A stretch of 55,408 bases of DNA from Cryobacterium tepidiphilum (GTDB lineage Bacteria > Actinomycetota > Actinomycetes > Actinomycetales > Microbacteriaceae): contig NZ_RDSR01000022.1 of the NCBI RefSeq assembly GCF_003716325.1, positions 1-55,408 on the forward strand. Direction: 5' to 3'. Both the position numbers and the translations under genes were made by a program. Below are positions 1-9,072 of the stretch, piece after piece. The notes beneath the pieces were generated by a model. The model searched no databases, was not told the origin of the DNA, and saw nothing but the letters and a program-made list of their open reading frames with translations. The first letter of the stretch is position 1. Each line of letters begins with the position of its first letter.

Positions 1-539
1 GCCGCCAACGCCTCAGCCAACGCCTGTTCGGTGACGCCCTCGGCCGGTTCGCCGAGGCCGTGCCGGATCCCGGCGGCGGTCTCCGCGCCGATTCGCCCGG
101 CCGCGACCGCGTCCCCGAGCGCGGCGTGCCACGGCCGCGCGTCGATGGCGAGCCGGGCCAGGACCTCGTCCTCGGGGTGCTCCTGGGCTTGCTCGTTGAG
201 GTTGTGAGCGGCTTCGGCCTCGGCCATCATCCGTCCCACGGCCACCTGCCGGCGGGCGGCGGTCTTGGAGGAGCCGGAAATCGTCTGCAGCCACGCCTCC
301 GGCGAGGCGTGGCCCTTCTGCCACGCGAGCCCGTTCTGCCCGAGCTCCGGAGCCGACCGTTTCGCGAGGGCCGCAGCCCCCAACGCGACGTGGGCCTCAA
401 CCATCCGCTGAAAACCCGTCATCGCCGCCATCGTCGCCTCGAGCTCCGCGTCGGGGACCTGGTCGAACGACGCGGCCGTGAGCGCGTGGCCGGCGAGGGT
501 GCCGGTGAGGCCTGTGTAGACAGCTTCTATGCTGAGCAT
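1..539 (-). CDS. DUF222 domain protein, probable HNH endonuclease, N-terminal part (truncated by window edge)
   Basis: About 179 codons are visible from an ATG at 539 and the frame is open to the window edge. The start reads MLSIEAVYTGL. Later segments, including a helical stretch with AELEATMAAMTGFQRMVEAH-like composition and a GHASPEAWL...SSKTAARRQV motif, are typical of the DUF222 region. In Actinobacteria this region usually precedes a C-terminal HNH nuclease domain, which would lie outside the window and is not seen. Such genes are multicopy and variable in Microbacteriaceae, often near intergenic repeats. The family's function is poorly known. An ATG at 550 runs into a stop after eight codons and was not used. 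No strong ribosome binding site precedes 539. Confidence 0.8.
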   Translation of the reverse strand, partial: MLSIEAVYTGLTGTLAGHALTAASFDQVPDAELEATMAAMTGFQRMVEAHVALGAAALAKRSAPELGQNGLAWQKGHASPEAWLQTISGSSKTAARRQVAVGRMMAEAEAAHNLNEQAQEHPEDEVLARLAIDARPWHAALGDAVAAGRIGAETAAGIRHGLGEPAEGVTEQALAEALA

Positions 540-678
540 GCCTCAATCATCACAGCAGCCACCGACATTAGAAGCTACAGACGACAATCTGTGCACAACT
601 TCTTTCGACCAAGACCTGGGGAGGAACCGCCACGGCGCCGACGGCGGCGGCCCGGCACGGGTGGCCGCGCGAATTGAG

Positions 679-729
679 TAGCCTAGAAGCTTGGGCGGCC
701 TCCGGGCGCCTGTCCGAGCGACGACGCTC
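679..729 (+). promoter_or_regulatory. Candidate leuS promoter and short leader
   Basis: A TAGCCT -10 box lies at 679-684 in the 220-bp gap between the divergent DUF222 gene and leuS. Transcription should begin near 691, leaving a leader of about 68 nt. The leader holds a small GAGCG/CGCTC hairpin (716-720 with 725-729). No T-box core was recognised, so the control type is unknown. Confidence 0.45.
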
Positions 730-758
730 TCCCGATCACCCCACCGAATGAGAGTCAC

Positions 759-3317
759 GTGGAACACGAGCACGACACCAGCGCCGCCGAGGGCGAGGAA
801 TACGACTTCGCCACCATCCAGAAGAAATGGCAGCCGGTCTGGGAGGACCTCGCCCCGTTCGCGACCAGCGACCCGGACGACACCCGCCCCCGCAAGTACG
901 TGCTCGACATGTTCCCCTATCCCTCCGGCGACCTGCACATGGGCCACGCCGAGGCATACGCGCTCGGCGACGTCATCGCCCGCTACTGGCGCCACCAGGG
1001 CTTCAACGTGCTCCACCCGATCGGCTGGGACTCGTTCGGCCTGCCCGCCGAGAACGCCGCCATCAAGCGCGGCATCGACCCGCGTGGCTGGACCTACGAC
1101 AACATCGAGCAGCAGAAGAAGAGCATGAAGCTCTACGCGGCATCCTTTGACTGGGACCGCGAGCTGCACACCAGCGACCCCGAGTACTACAAGTGGAACC
1201 AGTGGCTGTTCCTGCAGATGTACAAGAAGGGCCTGGCCTACCGCAAAGACAGCTGGGTGAACTGGGACCCAGTGGACCAGACCGTGCTCGCCAACGAGCA
1301 GGTGCTGCCCGACGGCACCTCCGAGCGCAGCGGCGCCGTCGTGGTGAAGAAGAAGCTGACCCAGTGGTACTTCAAGATCACCGACTACGCCGACCGGCTG
1401 CTCGACGACCTGCAGCAGCTGGAGGGGCACTGGCCCGCCAAGGTGCTGAGCATGCAGCGCAACTGGATCGGCCGCTCCCAGGGCGCCGACGTCGACTTCG
1501 CCATCGAGGGCCGTGACGAGCCCGTCAGCGTGTTCACCACCCGTCCCGACACGCTGCACGGCGCCACCTTCATGGTGGTCGCGCCCGATGCCGACCTCGC
1601 CGCCGAGCTCGCGGCCGGGTCCACACCCGAGGTGCAGGCCGCCTTCCAGGACTACCTGGTGCAGGTGCAGAAGAGCACCGAGATGGAACGCCAGGCCACC
1701 GACCGCGAGAAGACCGGCGTCTTCCTCGGCCGCTACGCCATCAACCCGGTGAACGGGGAGCGCCTGCCCATCTGGGCCGCCGACTACGTGCTGGCCGACT
1801 ACGGGCACGGCGCCGTCATGGCCGTTCCGGCCCACGACCAGCGCGACCTCGACTTCGCGCTCGCGTTCGGACTGCCGGTGCGCGTCGTCGTTGAAACAAC
1901 AGGCCCAGACACCACAGGCGCAGACACAACGGATGCCGCCGGCGAAGCCGACCCCGCGGCATCCGACCCGGCCGTCACCGGTGTGGCCCTCGCGGGTGAG
2001 GGCCGTCTCGTCAACTCCGGCGAGCTCGACGGCCTGACCAAGGGTGACGCCATCGCCCGGATGATCGAGCTGCTCGAACAGCGCGGCACCGGTCGGGCGG
2101 CCACGAACTACCGGCTGCGCGACTGGCTCATCTCCCGCCAGCGGTACTGGGGCACGCCCATCCCGATTATCCACGGCGAGGACGGCAGCGAAATCCCCGT
2201 TCCCGAGGACCAGCTGCCCGTGTTGCTGCCGCCCACCGAGGGTCTCGACCTGAAACCCAAGGGCACCTCGCCGCTCGGCGCGGCCACCGACTGGGTGAAC
2301 GTTCCCAACCCCATCGACGGCACGCCCGCGCGCCGCGACGCGGACACCATGGACACCTTCGTCGACAGCTCCTGGTACTACCTGCGGTTCCTGAACCCCA
2401 ACGACGACACCCAGGCCTTCGACCCGGCGGAGGCGAGGAGGTGGGCGCCGGTCGACCAGTACGTCGGCGGCGTCACGCACGCCATCCTGCACCTGCTCTA
2501 CGCCCGCTTCATCACCAAGGTGCTCTACGACCTCGGCTACATCACCTTCATCGAGCCCTTCACGGCCCTGCTGAACCAGGGCATGGTGCTCATGGACGGC
2601 GCCGCGATGAGCAAGTCCAAGGGCAATATCGTGCAGCTCAGCCAGCAGCTCGAGGAACACGGCGTCGACGCCGTGCGGCTCACCATGGCGTTCGCCGGCC
2701 CGCCGGAGGACGACATCGACTGGGCCGACGTCTCGCCGGTCGGATCGGCGAAGTTCCTCGCCCGCGCCTGGCGCATCGCGCGCGATGTCACGAGCGCGCC
2801 GGGCGCCGACCCCGCGACAGGCGACCAGGCCTTGCGCCGGGCCACCCACCGGTTCCTCGCCGACGCGCCGGGGCTGGTCGAGGCGTTCAAGTTCAACGTC
2901 GTCGTCGCGCGCCTGATGGAACTGGTGAACGCCACCCGCAAGGCGATCGACTCCGGCGTCGGCCCAGCGGATGCCGCGGTGCGGGAAGCCGCAGAGGTCA
3001 CCGCCCTGACGCTCAACCTGTTCTCGCCGTACACGGCCGAGGACATGTGGCAGCACCTCGGTCACGAACCCGCCGTCGCGCTGGTGCCGTGGCGCACCGC
3101 CGACCCGGCCCTCCTGGTCGAGGAGTCGGTCACCGCGGTGGTGCAGGTGGACGGCAAGGTGCGGGACCGCCTGGAGGTCGCGCCGACGATCGCTGACGCC
3201 GACCTCGAGGAGCAGGCCCGGGCATCCGCTGCCGTGACCCGCGCCATCGGGGAGCGCCAGGTGGTCAAGGTCATCGTGCGGGCGCCGCGCCTCGTGAGCA
3301 TCGTCACCAAGCCGTAG
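759..3317 (+). CDS. leuS: Leucyl-tRNA synthetase
   Basis: This class Ia aminoacyl-tRNA synthetase charges tRNA-Leu with leucine in the cytoplasm. The protein has 852 residues, the usual size for bacterial LeuRS. The HIGH-type motif is HMGH at residues 60-63, inside [14 protein letters not shown]. The second ATP-binding loop reads AMSKSKGN near residues 616-623, with Ala in place of the first Lys of KMSKS. The CP1 editing domain follows the Rossmann half (roughly 230-440). It contains a low-complexity Thr/Asp/Ala insertion near residues 378-403 that looks lineage specific. A tRNA-binding C-terminus follows. The start is GTG at 759, preceded by GAGAG and a short spacer. The gene appears monocistronic, since a new -10 box precedes comEA. 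Confidence 0.98.
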   Translation: MEHEHDTSAAEGEEYDFATIQKKWQPVWEDLAPFATSDPDDTRPRKYVLDMFPYPSGDLHMGHAEAYALGDVIARYWRHQGFNVLHPIGWDSFGLPAENAAIKRGIDPRGWTYDNIEQQKKSMKLYAASFDWDRELHTSDPEYYKWNQWLFLQMYKKGLAYRKDSWVNWDPVDQTVLANEQVLPDGTSERSGAVVVKKKLTQWYFKITDYADRLLDDLQQLEGHWPAKVLSMQRNWIGRSQGADVDFAIEGRDEPVSVFTTRPDTLHGATFMVVAPDADLAAELAAGSTPEVQAAFQDYLVQVQKSTEMERQATDREKTGVFLGRYAINPVNGERLPIWAADYVLADYGHGAVMAVPAHDQRDLDFALAFGLPVRVVVETTGPDTTGADTTDAAGEADPAASDPAVTGVALAGEGRLVNSGELDGLTKGDAIARMIELLEQRGTGRAATNYRLRDWLISRQRYWGTPIPIIHGEDGSEIPVPEDQLPVLLPPTEGLDLKPKGTSPLGAATDWVNVPNPIDGTPARRDADTMDTFVDSSWYYLRFLNPNDDTQAFDPAEARRWAPVDQYVGGVTHAILHLLYARFITKVLYDLGYITFIEPFTALLNQGMVLMDGAAMSKSKGNIVQLSQQLEEHGVDAVRLTMAFAGPPEDDIDWADVSPVGSAKFLARAWRIARDVTSAPGADPATGDQALRRATHRFLADAPGLVEAFKFNVVVARLMELVNATRKAIDSGVGPADAAVREAAEVTALTLNLFSPYTAEDMWQHLGHEPAVALVPWRTADPALLVEESVTAVVQVDGKVRDRLEVAPTIADADLEEQARASAAVTRAIGERQVVKVIVRAPRLVSIVTKP

Positions 3318-3394
3318 CGTCCTCCCCAGCCGCAGTGCCGGGGGAGTTGTCCACCGATCGGGCACGGGCTCGGTGGCGGGCGGGCCCCGCGGCC

Positions 3395-3400
3395 TAGCCT
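3395..3400 (+). promoter_or_regulatory. -10 box of a leaderless comEA promoter
   Basis: TAGCCT is separated by exactly six bases from the ATG at 3407, so the transcript probably begins at the start codon. No Shine-Dalgarno sequence is present between them. Confidence 0.55.
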
Positions 3401-3406
3401 GCCGGA

Positions 3407-4087
3407 ATGGACTCCCGCCCGCCGCCGGATCCGCTCGCCCGGCTCGACGCGCGCGCCCGGCCACGGGTGCGCCTCGGCATTGGCGCGGCCGTGGTCCTGC
3501 TGATCGTGGCGCTCGTGACCGCGGTGCTCGTGTCGGCGTTCGCGTCGGCGCCCACTGCGCAGGTCGTCGCCCCGACCGGGCCGCCCGCGGTGGTCGCAGC
3601 GACGGCGCCGCCTGCGTCGCCGGTCGCGGGAACCATCTTCGTGCACGTGCTCGGCGCCGTCCGTCGTAGCGGGCTCTTCGAAGTACGCGCCGGTGCGCGG
3701 GTCATGGACGTCGTGGCGGCGGCCGGCGGCCTCACCGCACGGGCCGATCCGGCCGGCATCAATCTGGCCCGACCGGTGAGCGACGGCGAGCAGGTCTATG
3801 TTCCCTCCGTCGGTGAGACCCGGGCACCGCCTGCCGGTGCGAGCGCGGCCGGCGGTGCGAGTGGGGCTGGCGGGGCCGGGGCGGGCGGCGTCCATGCTCC
3901 CGTGAATCTCAACACCGCAACCATCGCCGAGCTCGAGACACTGCCCCGCATCGGCCCTGCCATGGCACAGCGCATCATCGACTATCGCAACGCGAACGGG
4001 CCGTTCGCGTCGGTCGACGACCTGCGCAGCATCACCGGTATCGGCGACAAGACGCTCGAGGCCCTCGCCGGGCAGGTGACGGTGTGA
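3407..4087 (+). CDS. comEA: ComEA-like DNA-binding protein (SLBB + helix-hairpin-helix)
   Basis: A short Arg/Pro-rich cytoplasmic N-terminus is followed by one membrane segment (about residues 24-46) and an Ala/Pro linker. An SLBB domain follows (about 78-130, GTIFVHVLGAVRRSGLF). After a Gly/Ala linker comes a double helix-hairpin-helix at the C-terminus (about 162-226: VNLNTATIAELETLPRIG, ITGIGDKTLEAL). ComEA binds incoming double-stranded DNA outside the membrane and passes it to the ComEC channel in naturally transformable bacteria. The 226-residue length and the following comEC fit the family. The last codons overlap the comEC start (GTGA), which indicates translational coupling. Whether this organism is transformable cannot be read from the sequence. 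Confidence 0.93.
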   Translation: MDSRPPPDPLARLDARARPRVRLGIGAAVVLLIVALVTAVLVSAFASAPTAQVVAPTGPPAVVAATAPPASPVAGTIFVHVLGAVRRSGLFEVRAGARVMDVVAAAGGLTARADPAGINLARPVSDGEQVYVPSVGETRAPPAGASAAGGASGAGGAGAGGVHAPVNLNTATIAELETLPRIGPAMAQRIIDYRNANGPFASVDDLRSITGIGDKTLEALAGQVTV

Positions 4088-6636
4088 GGCCGCTCGACCT
4101 GCGACTGGCCGTTCCTGCCGCGGCGGCCTGGGTCGTGGCCGGATGCCTCGTCGGCGTCCCCGGGGCAGCCGGCGTTGTCGCCGTCGCCTGCTGGCTGGCG
4201 GCGGCCGGCACCGCTGCGGGTGGGCTCGTTCTCGGTAGGCGCCAGGCGCGTCGCGAACGCCAGGGTCGGGAGCCGCAGGGTCGTCGGTTGCAGAGTCGGC
4301 GGTTGCAGGGTCGGCGGTTGCAGGGTCGGCGCGGGCGGCGCGGTCGGCGGGTGTGGAACGTGGCCGCCTTCGCCGTCGTGACCGTCAGCCTCGCAGGAGG
4401 CGCGCTCGTCGCATCCGTCGTCGCGGTCGACGAGCCTCACCGCTTCCCCGTCCTGGCGCACGTCGCGGCCGCCCGTCACAACCGGGTCGACGTGCAGGTC
4501 GTGCTGTCCTCGACGCCGGAGACCCGTCATTCGCCCGGCGGCGACACGCTCCGCTTCCGGGGACGCGTGACCGGCCTACGGCTCGCGGGCGGCGCCAGCA
4601 GCGACGCCAGCAGCGGCGCCGGTAGCAGCGGCGACGGCAGCAGCGGTGATGCCGGAGACGCCGGGGCACTGTCGATGCCGGTGCTGGTGATGGTCCCCTC
4701 CCCGCCGGAGACACCGCGCGGCCTCGCCATCGGCGCCACCGTGCGGATGGTGGGCACTCTCACGGCGACCGCGCCCGGCGACTCCACGGCGGCACTCCTG
4801 TTCGGGCGCGACCCGCCGGTCGTCACCGCGGCGCCGCCGGCATGGCTGTCCTGGGCGTCGCCCGTGCGAGACCGATTCGCGGCCGCGGCCGCAGGACTCC
4901 CGGGCGACGGCGCGGCCCTCCTCCCCGGGCTCGCCATCGGCGACACCAGCGCCGTCGGCGACGACCTCGACGTGGCCATGAAGCAGAGCTCGCTCAGCCA
5001 CCTCACCGCCGTGTCCGGCGCGAACTGCGCGGTCGTCATCGCGGCGGTCATGCTCGGCGCGGCGCTGCTGCGGTTGGCCCGCGGTGCGCGGATCGCGCTG
5101 GCCCTGCTCGTGCTCGGCGCCTTCGTCGTGCTGGTCACGCCGGACCCCAGCGTGCTCCGCGCGAGTCTCATGGCCGTCATCGTGCTCGCCTCCTACGGGC
5201 TCGGGCGCCCCGCCGGCGGTGTGCCGGCCCTCGCCCTCGCGATCATCGCCCTTCTGGTCGTCGACCCGTGGCTGTCCCGCAACTACGGGTTCGCGCTCTC
5301 CGTGTTGGCCACGGCAGGGCTGCTCGTGCTCGCCGCGCCGCTCGCCCGCAGTCTCGCCCGGTGGATGCCGCGCTGGCTGGCAACGGTCATCGCCATCCCC
5401 GCGGCGGCGCAGCTCGCGTGCCAGCCCGTGCTGGTGCTGCTGACCCCCGCGCTCCCGCTCTACGGGGTGCCGGCCAACCTGCTGGCCGCGCCCGCGGCGC
5501 CGGTCGCCACCGTGCTCGGGCTCATCGCCTGCCTGCTGCTCCCGCTTCTTCCCGGCGTCGCCGCCGGCATCCTGCACCTGGCCTGGCTGCCCTCGGCGTT
5601 CATCGCCGCCGTCGCGACCACCTGTGCGGGGCTGCCGGGCAGCCAGCTGCCCTGGCCGGAGGGCATCCTCGGATTCGTCGCCTGCCTGGCGGTCACGGTG
5701 GCTCTGATCATCGTCCTGGTGCGAGGAAACGCCGCCGGGAACCGCCGGTGGGTGACTCTGGCCGCGGTCCTGCTGCTCGGATTCGCCGGCTCCTACGCCG
5801 GCTCGCTGCTCGGCTCCGGATGGGCCCGGGCGCGCGGGTTCCCCAACGACTGGCAGATCGCCGCCTGCGACATCGGCCAGGGAGACGCGGTGCTCGTGCG
5901 AGACGGCGACGCCCACGCCCTCGTCGACGTCGGGCCGGACCCGGCCCTGCTCACCACCTGCCTGGCCACCCTCGGCATCACCCACATCGACCTGCTCGTG
6001 CTCACGCATTACGACCTCGACCACGTCGGAGGCGTGGAGGCGGTGATCGGCAAGGTCGGCCTGGTTCTCGTCGGCCCCCCTGAGAACGCGCAGGACGAGC
6101 GCCTGCACACGCGACTCGCCGCCGCGGGCGCGACCGTGCGCGAGGCGGGCGCCGGCGACAGCGGGACCCTCGGCGGGTTGCGCTGGAGGGTCCTGTGGCC
6201 ACGACGGGACGCGGTGCCCGTCATCACAGGCAATCCCGCCAGCGTGACCGTGACCTTCGAGGGCCGGGGCATCCGCTCGATCTTTCTCGGCGACCTCGGC
6301 GAAGACGCGCAGCAGGCGATGATGGCGGCCGCGTCGCCGTCACCGGTCGACGTCGTGAAGGTCGCGCACCACGGCTCCGCCGACCAGAGCGCGGCGCTGT
6401 ACCGGCGCCTCCAGGCGACTGTCGGCCTCATCTCGGTGGGGGTCGACAACGGCTACGGGCATCCCACCCGGAGCCTGCTCGGCATGCTCCGCGCCTCCGG
6501 CACCCGTGCCCTCCGCACCGACCAGTGCGGCATGATCCTCGTGGCGCCCGGGGGAGAGGGCGGGGCACTCCGCGTCTGGTCGGAGCGCGCGCCGCCCGCC
6601 CTGACCACCAGCGGAACGTCGGTGCAGCCCGGGTAA
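4084..6636 (+). CDS. comEC: ComEC/Rec2 family DNA-uptake channel
   Basis: This is an 850-residue polytopic membrane protein predicted to form the channel for single-stranded DNA uptake. After two N-terminal membrane segments there is an extracellular OB-like region and the hydrophobic Competence domain (about residues 260-570, SLSHLTAVSGANCAVV). A metallo-beta-lactamase-like domain follows, with THYDLDH near residue 640 and AHHGS near 759, the expected metal-binding positions. The GTG start overlaps the comEA stop. Two oddities are visible: a 15-bp minisatellite at 4261-4335 encodes a QGRRL-type basic repeat between the first two membrane segments, and a Ser/Gly/Asp-rich insertion sits near residues 170-195. 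Confidence 0.95.
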   Translation: MRPLDLRLAVPAAAAWVVAGCLVGVPGAAGVVAVACWLAAAGTAAGGLVLGRRQARRERQGREPQGRRLQSRRLQGRRLQGRRGRRGRRVWNVAAFAVVTVSLAGGALVASVVAVDEPHRFPVLAHVAAARHNRVDVQVVLSSTPETRHSPGGDTLRFRGRVTGLRLAGGASSDASSGAGSSGDGSSGDAGDAGALSMPVLVMVPSPPETPRGLAIGATVRMVGTLTATAPGDSTAALLFGRDPPVVTAAPPAWLSWASPVRDRFAAAAAGLPGDGAALLPGLAIGDTSAVGDDLDVAMKQSSLSHLTAVSGANCAVVIAAVMLGAALLRLARGARIALALLVLGAFVVLVTPDPSVLRASLMAVIVLASYGLGRPAGGVPALALAIIALLVVDPWLSRNYGFALSVLATAGLLVLAAPLARSLARWMPRWLATVIAIPAAAQLACQPVLVLLTPALPLYGVPANLLAAPAAPVATVLGLIACLLLPLLPGVAAGILHLAWLPSAFIAAVATTCAGLPGSQLPWPEGILGFVACLAVTVALIIVLVRGNAAGNRRWVTLAAVLLLGFAGSYAGSLLGSGWARARGFPNDWQIAACDIGQGDAVLVRDGDAHALVDVGPDPALLTTCLATLGITHIDLLVLTHYDLDHVGGVEAVIGKVGLVLVGPPENAQDERLHTRLAAAGATVREAGAGDSGTLGGLRWRVLWPRRDAVPVITGNPASVTVTFEGRGIRSIFLGDLGEDAQQAMMAAASPSPVDVVKVAHHGSADQSAALYRRLQATVGLISVGVDNGYGHPTRSLLGMLRASGTRALRTDQCGMILVAPGGEGGALRVWSERAPPALTTSGTSVQPG
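4261..4335 (+). repeat. 15-bp tandem repeat (minisatellite) inside comEC
   Basis: Five consecutive 15-bp units start at 4261, 4276, 4291, 4306 and 4321. The best-conserved unit is CAGGGTCGGCGGTTG. Because the unit is a multiple of three, copy-number change would keep frame and only lengthen or shorten a Gln/Arg-rich cytoplasmic loop. Confidence 0.9.
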
Positions 6637-6639
6637 ACT
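6634..6639 (+). promoter_or_regulatory. -10 box of the holA promoter
   Basis: TAAACT overlaps the comEC stop codon. It would start a transcript near 6646 carrying the GAAAGGA ribosome binding site (6653-6659) of holA, whose ATG is at 6664. No clear -35 box is visible. Confidence 0.5.
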
Positions 6640-6663
6640 GGGCGCAGCAGTCGAAAGGACTCC

Positions 6664-7707
6664 ATGGCCCAGCGAACCGCCGCCCGATCAAACGCATCCG
6701 TTGCCGGCAAGGCGAAGGCGACGATCCCGCAGCTGGCCTGGAACCAGGTGCGCCCCGCCCCTATCGTGCTGGTGTCGGGCACCGAGCAGTTCCTCGCCGA
6801 GCGCGCCATTCGGCAGCTGCGCGACTTCCTGCGCCTGGAGGACCCGAGCCTCGAGGTCAACGACATCCAGGCAGACGGCTACGCGCCCGGCGAGCTGCTC
6901 ACGCTGGCCAGCCCGTCGCTGTTCGGCGAACCACGGATGATCCGGGCCTGGTCGGTCGAGAAGTGCAGCGACGACTTCCTCACCGAGGCCCTCGAGTACC
7001 TCCAGCAGCCGGCCGACGACACCTACGTGGTGCTTCGCCACGGCGGCGGCGTGCGCGGCAAGAAGCTCCTCGACGCCATCCGCTCCGGACAGGGCGGCGG
7101 CATCGAGATCGTGTGCGCGGAGCTCAAGAAGGACACCGAGAAGTACGAGTTCGCCTCCAGCGAGTTCCAGGTGGCCGGGAAGCGGGTCACGGCCAGCGCC
7201 CTGCGCGCCCTGGTCGCGGCGTTCGCCGACGACCTCGCGGAGCTCTCCGCCGCCTGCCAGCAGCTCATCTCCGACGCGAGCGCCGAGATCACCGAGGTCA
7301 CCGTCGAGCGCTACTACGGCGGCCGCGTGGAGACCAACGCGTTCAAGGTCGCCGACTCCGCCATCGCCGGGCGCCACGGGGAGGCCCTGATCACGCTGCG
7401 TCACGCGCTGGCGTCGGGCGCGGACCCGGTGCCCATCGTCGCGGCCTTCGCCAGCAAGGTGCGCACTATGGCGAAGCTGTTCGGTGCCCGCGGCGGCTCC
7501 GGCCAGCTCGCATCGCAGTTCGGCCTCGCGCCGTGGCAGGTGGAGCGGGCGCAGCGCGACCTCCGCGGCTGGAGCGACGAGGGCCTGGCCCGCTGCATCG
7601 AGGCACTGGCTGCAGCGGATGCCGAGGTCAAGGGTGGCGGCCGCGACCCCGTGTTCGCGCTCGAACGGCTGATCGGCATCATCGCCGCGCGCGGCGAATT
7701 CCGCTGA
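6664..7707 (+). CDS. holA: DNA polymerase III subunit delta
   Basis: HolA is the clamp-loader subunit that opens the beta sliding clamp. The 347-residue protein has the usual N-terminal AAA+-like fold without a functional P-loop (VLVSGTEQFLAERAIRQLRDF near residues 36-56). The central and C-terminal helical collar domains include the ALRALVAAFADDLAELSAACQQL region and the GLAPWQVERAQRDLRGWS segment. Location directly after comEA-comEC and before rpsT is the standard bacterial arrangement. The ATG start follows a GAAAGGA site with four intervening bases. Confidence 0.95.
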   Translation: MAQRTAARSNASVAGKAKATIPQLAWNQVRPAPIVLVSGTEQFLAERAIRQLRDFLRLEDPSLEVNDIQADGYAPGELLTLASPSLFGEPRMIRAWSVEKCSDDFLTEALEYLQQPADDTYVVLRHGGGVRGKKLLDAIRSGQGGGIEIVCAELKKDTEKYEFASSEFQVAGKRVTASALRALVAAFADDLAELSAACQQLISDASAEITEVTVERYYGGRVETNAFKVADSAIAGRHGEALITLRHALASGADPVPIVAAFASKVRTMAKLFGARGGSGQLASQFGLAPWQVERAQRDLRGWSDEGLARCIEALAAADAEVKGGGRDPVFALERLIGIIAARGEFR

Positions 7708-7728
7708 CCCGCTCGCCCCGCACCCGTT

Positions 7729-7798
7729 GCGCGGGGTGAACGCCCCTGCGCGCGCTGAATTCATCCCGCGCAACGGCGTCCGACCCGCGCAACGCGAA
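7729..7798. repeat. Palindromic intergenic repeat, family A copy 1
   Basis: This GC-rich imperfect inverted repeat is centred on TGAATTCA. It shares a series of blocks (GTGAACGCC/CTGAACGCC, GCGCTGAATTCA, CGGCGT, CCCGCGCA) in the same order with the element at 34270-34337. It lies just after holA. Confidence 0.6.
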
Positions 7799-7834
7799 TT
7801 CGTCGAGCGGATGCCAACGGTGCAGGCGTACAAA

Positions 7835-7862
7835 AAAGCCCCCGGCGTGCGCCGGGGGCTTT
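7835..7862. terminator. Bidirectional rho-independent terminator between holA and rpsT
   Basis: A perfect 12-bp stem (AAAGCCCCCGGC at 7835-7846 with GCCGGGGGCTTT at 7851-7862) encloses a GTGC loop. It has an A-run on the left and a T-rich right side, so it can end transcription of both convergent genes. Confidence 0.9.
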
Positions 7863-7873
7863 CTTGGTGTGCC

Positions 7874-8134
7874 TTAGAGGGCGGAGACGGCCTTGGCGAT
7901 CGCCGACTTCTTGTTGGCGGCCTGGTTCTTGTGCACGACACCCTTGCTGACGGCCTTGTCGAGCTTCTTGGACGCGAAGGCGAGGCTGGCGACAGCCTTG
8001 TCCTTGTCGCCGGAGGCGATCGCGGCGCGGGTCGCGCGGATCGCGGTCTTGAACTCGCTCTTGACGGCCTTGTTGCGCTCCTGGGCCTTCTTGTTGGTGC
8101 CGATTCGCTTGATCTGCGACTTGATGTTTGCCAC
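7874..8134 (-). CDS. rpsT: 30S ribosomal protein S20
   Basis: This 86-residue, Lys/Arg/Ala-rich helical protein starts [20 protein letters not shown]. It matches S20, which binds 16S rRNA in the body of the small subunit. The start is GTG at 8134, with a weak GAAAG upstream. The gene is convergent with holA and shares its terminator. The approximately 100-bp leader may allow autogenous control as known in other bacteria, but no specific structure was recognised. Confidence 0.97.
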   Translation of the reverse strand: MANIKSQIKRIGTNKKAQERNKAVKSEFKTAIRATRAAIASGDKDKAVASLAFASKKLDKAVSKGVVHKNQAANKKSAIAKAVSAL

Positions 8135-8244
8135 GTTTGTACGCTTTCGTTCGAGAATGTTTTGGACGTTGCCGTCAAGCGGTAGAGGGGCGCTTCACGG
8201 CGAATTCGTGCAGGGGTGGGACCCAACACGCAAGCCAAGAATCA

Positions 8245-8250
8245 ACAATA
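8245..8250 (-). promoter_or_regulatory. Possible rpsT -10 box
   Basis: On the minus strand TATTGT stands about 110 bp upstream of the rpsT start. The -35 region is not convincing. Confidence 0.3.
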
Positions 8251-8274
8251 CCAGCTATTCGTCGGGCCCGGGAA

Positions 8275-9006
8275 TTACGTCACCTCCGAGGCGAGCTCCG
8301 CGGCCACCTGACGCAGCACCGCAGTGAACCGTGCCGGTTGCGCGAGGCTCACCAGGTGCGGGGCGCCCGGGATGACGATCAGGCGCCCGTGGCGGCACGC
8401 GGCCAGGAACCGCCGCTCGTTCAGGCGGAAATGGTCGAACCGGCCGTTCACGAGCCAGACCGGCCCCGGGTAACGCGCCAAGTCGTCCAGCGGATGCAAT
8501 GTGCCGGTCGCCTGCAACCCCGGATCCATCACCTCCAGGGCCACCCCGCCGGCCAGCACGTCCTCGGCGCCCGCGGGAGGGAGCATCCGCCGCACCATCA
8601 GGTTGTTGAGCCACAGCCCGTGGTCAGGCAGCCGGTGGATGAGCCGCGCCAGGAAACGGTACCCGGTGAGCCCCGGCCCCGACGGCACGGTCGAGCAGGC
8701 GGCCGCGACCAGTCCCACCAGGCGTTCCGGGTGGGCGGCCGCGTACGCGATCGAGTAGTAGCCGCCGAGCGAGAGGCCCACGAGCAAGACCCGCCCGTGC
8801 TCGCCGGCCAGCTCGCTCACCCCGGCGTCGATGGCGGCCAACGCTGCCTCCACCGTGAACAGTTCATCGATCCGCCGGCCGTGACCCGGCAGGTCGATCG
8901 CGAGCACGCGGCATCCGTCGCCGGAGAGCGCCTCGACCTGGTGACGCCACATGCTCGCCGACGTGCGGATGCCGTGCACCAGCAGGATCGGCACGGTCGT
9001 CGTCAT
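8275..9006 (-). CDS. Alpha/beta hydrolase
   Basis: The 243-residue protein has the alpha/beta-hydrolase layout: an oxyanion segment [13 protein letters not shown] near residues 8-20, LPGHGRR near 39-45, and the nucleophile elbow GLSLGG with Ser79. The likely acid is Asp191 (NGRFDHF) and the likely base His217 (GAPHLVSL). No signal peptide is seen, so it should be cytoplasmic. The substrate cannot be deduced; esterase, lactonase or C-C hydrolase activity are all possible. It is transcribed divergently from lepA from its own leaderless-type promoter. Confidence 0.85.
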   Translation of the reverse strand: MTTTVPILLVHGIRTSASMWRHQVEALSGDGCRVLAIDLPGHGRRIDELFTVEAALAAIDAGVSELAGEHGRVLLVGLSLGGYYSIAYAAAHPERLVGLVAAACSTVPSGPGLTGYRFLARLIHRLPDHGLWLNNLMVRRMLPPAGAEDVLAGGVALEVMDPGLQATGTLHPLDDLARYPGPVWLVNGRFDHFRLNERRFLAACRHGRLIVIPGAPHLVSLAQPARFTAVLRQVAAELASEVT

Positions 9007-9012
9007 GGGCGC

Positions 9013-9018
9013 AGCCTA
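9013..9018 (-). promoter_or_regulatory. -10 box of leaderless hydrolase promoter
   Basis: On the minus strand TAGGCT is followed by six bases (GCGCCC) and the ATG at 9006. The spacing implies a leaderless transcript. Confidence 0.5.
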
Positions 9019-9072
9019 CCCAGCCGGCCGCACCGCCGCCTGGGCGCCGGGGCCGGAATCGCCCGCAGGGCA

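Noticed and set aside
540..758. T-box or classical attenuator upstream of leuS
   Set aside because: No T-box core, no Leu-rich leader peptide and no terminator/antiterminator pair could be found; only a small hairpin is present.
543..3464. Very long minus-strand open frame opposite leuS
   Set aside because: It mirrors leuS in a GC-rich codon register; composition is Val/Gly/His/Arg-rich without any domain, and leuS on the other strand is certain.
4261..4335. CRISPR-like array
   Set aside because: Units are 15 bp, contiguous and without spacers, and lie inside the comEC coding sequence.
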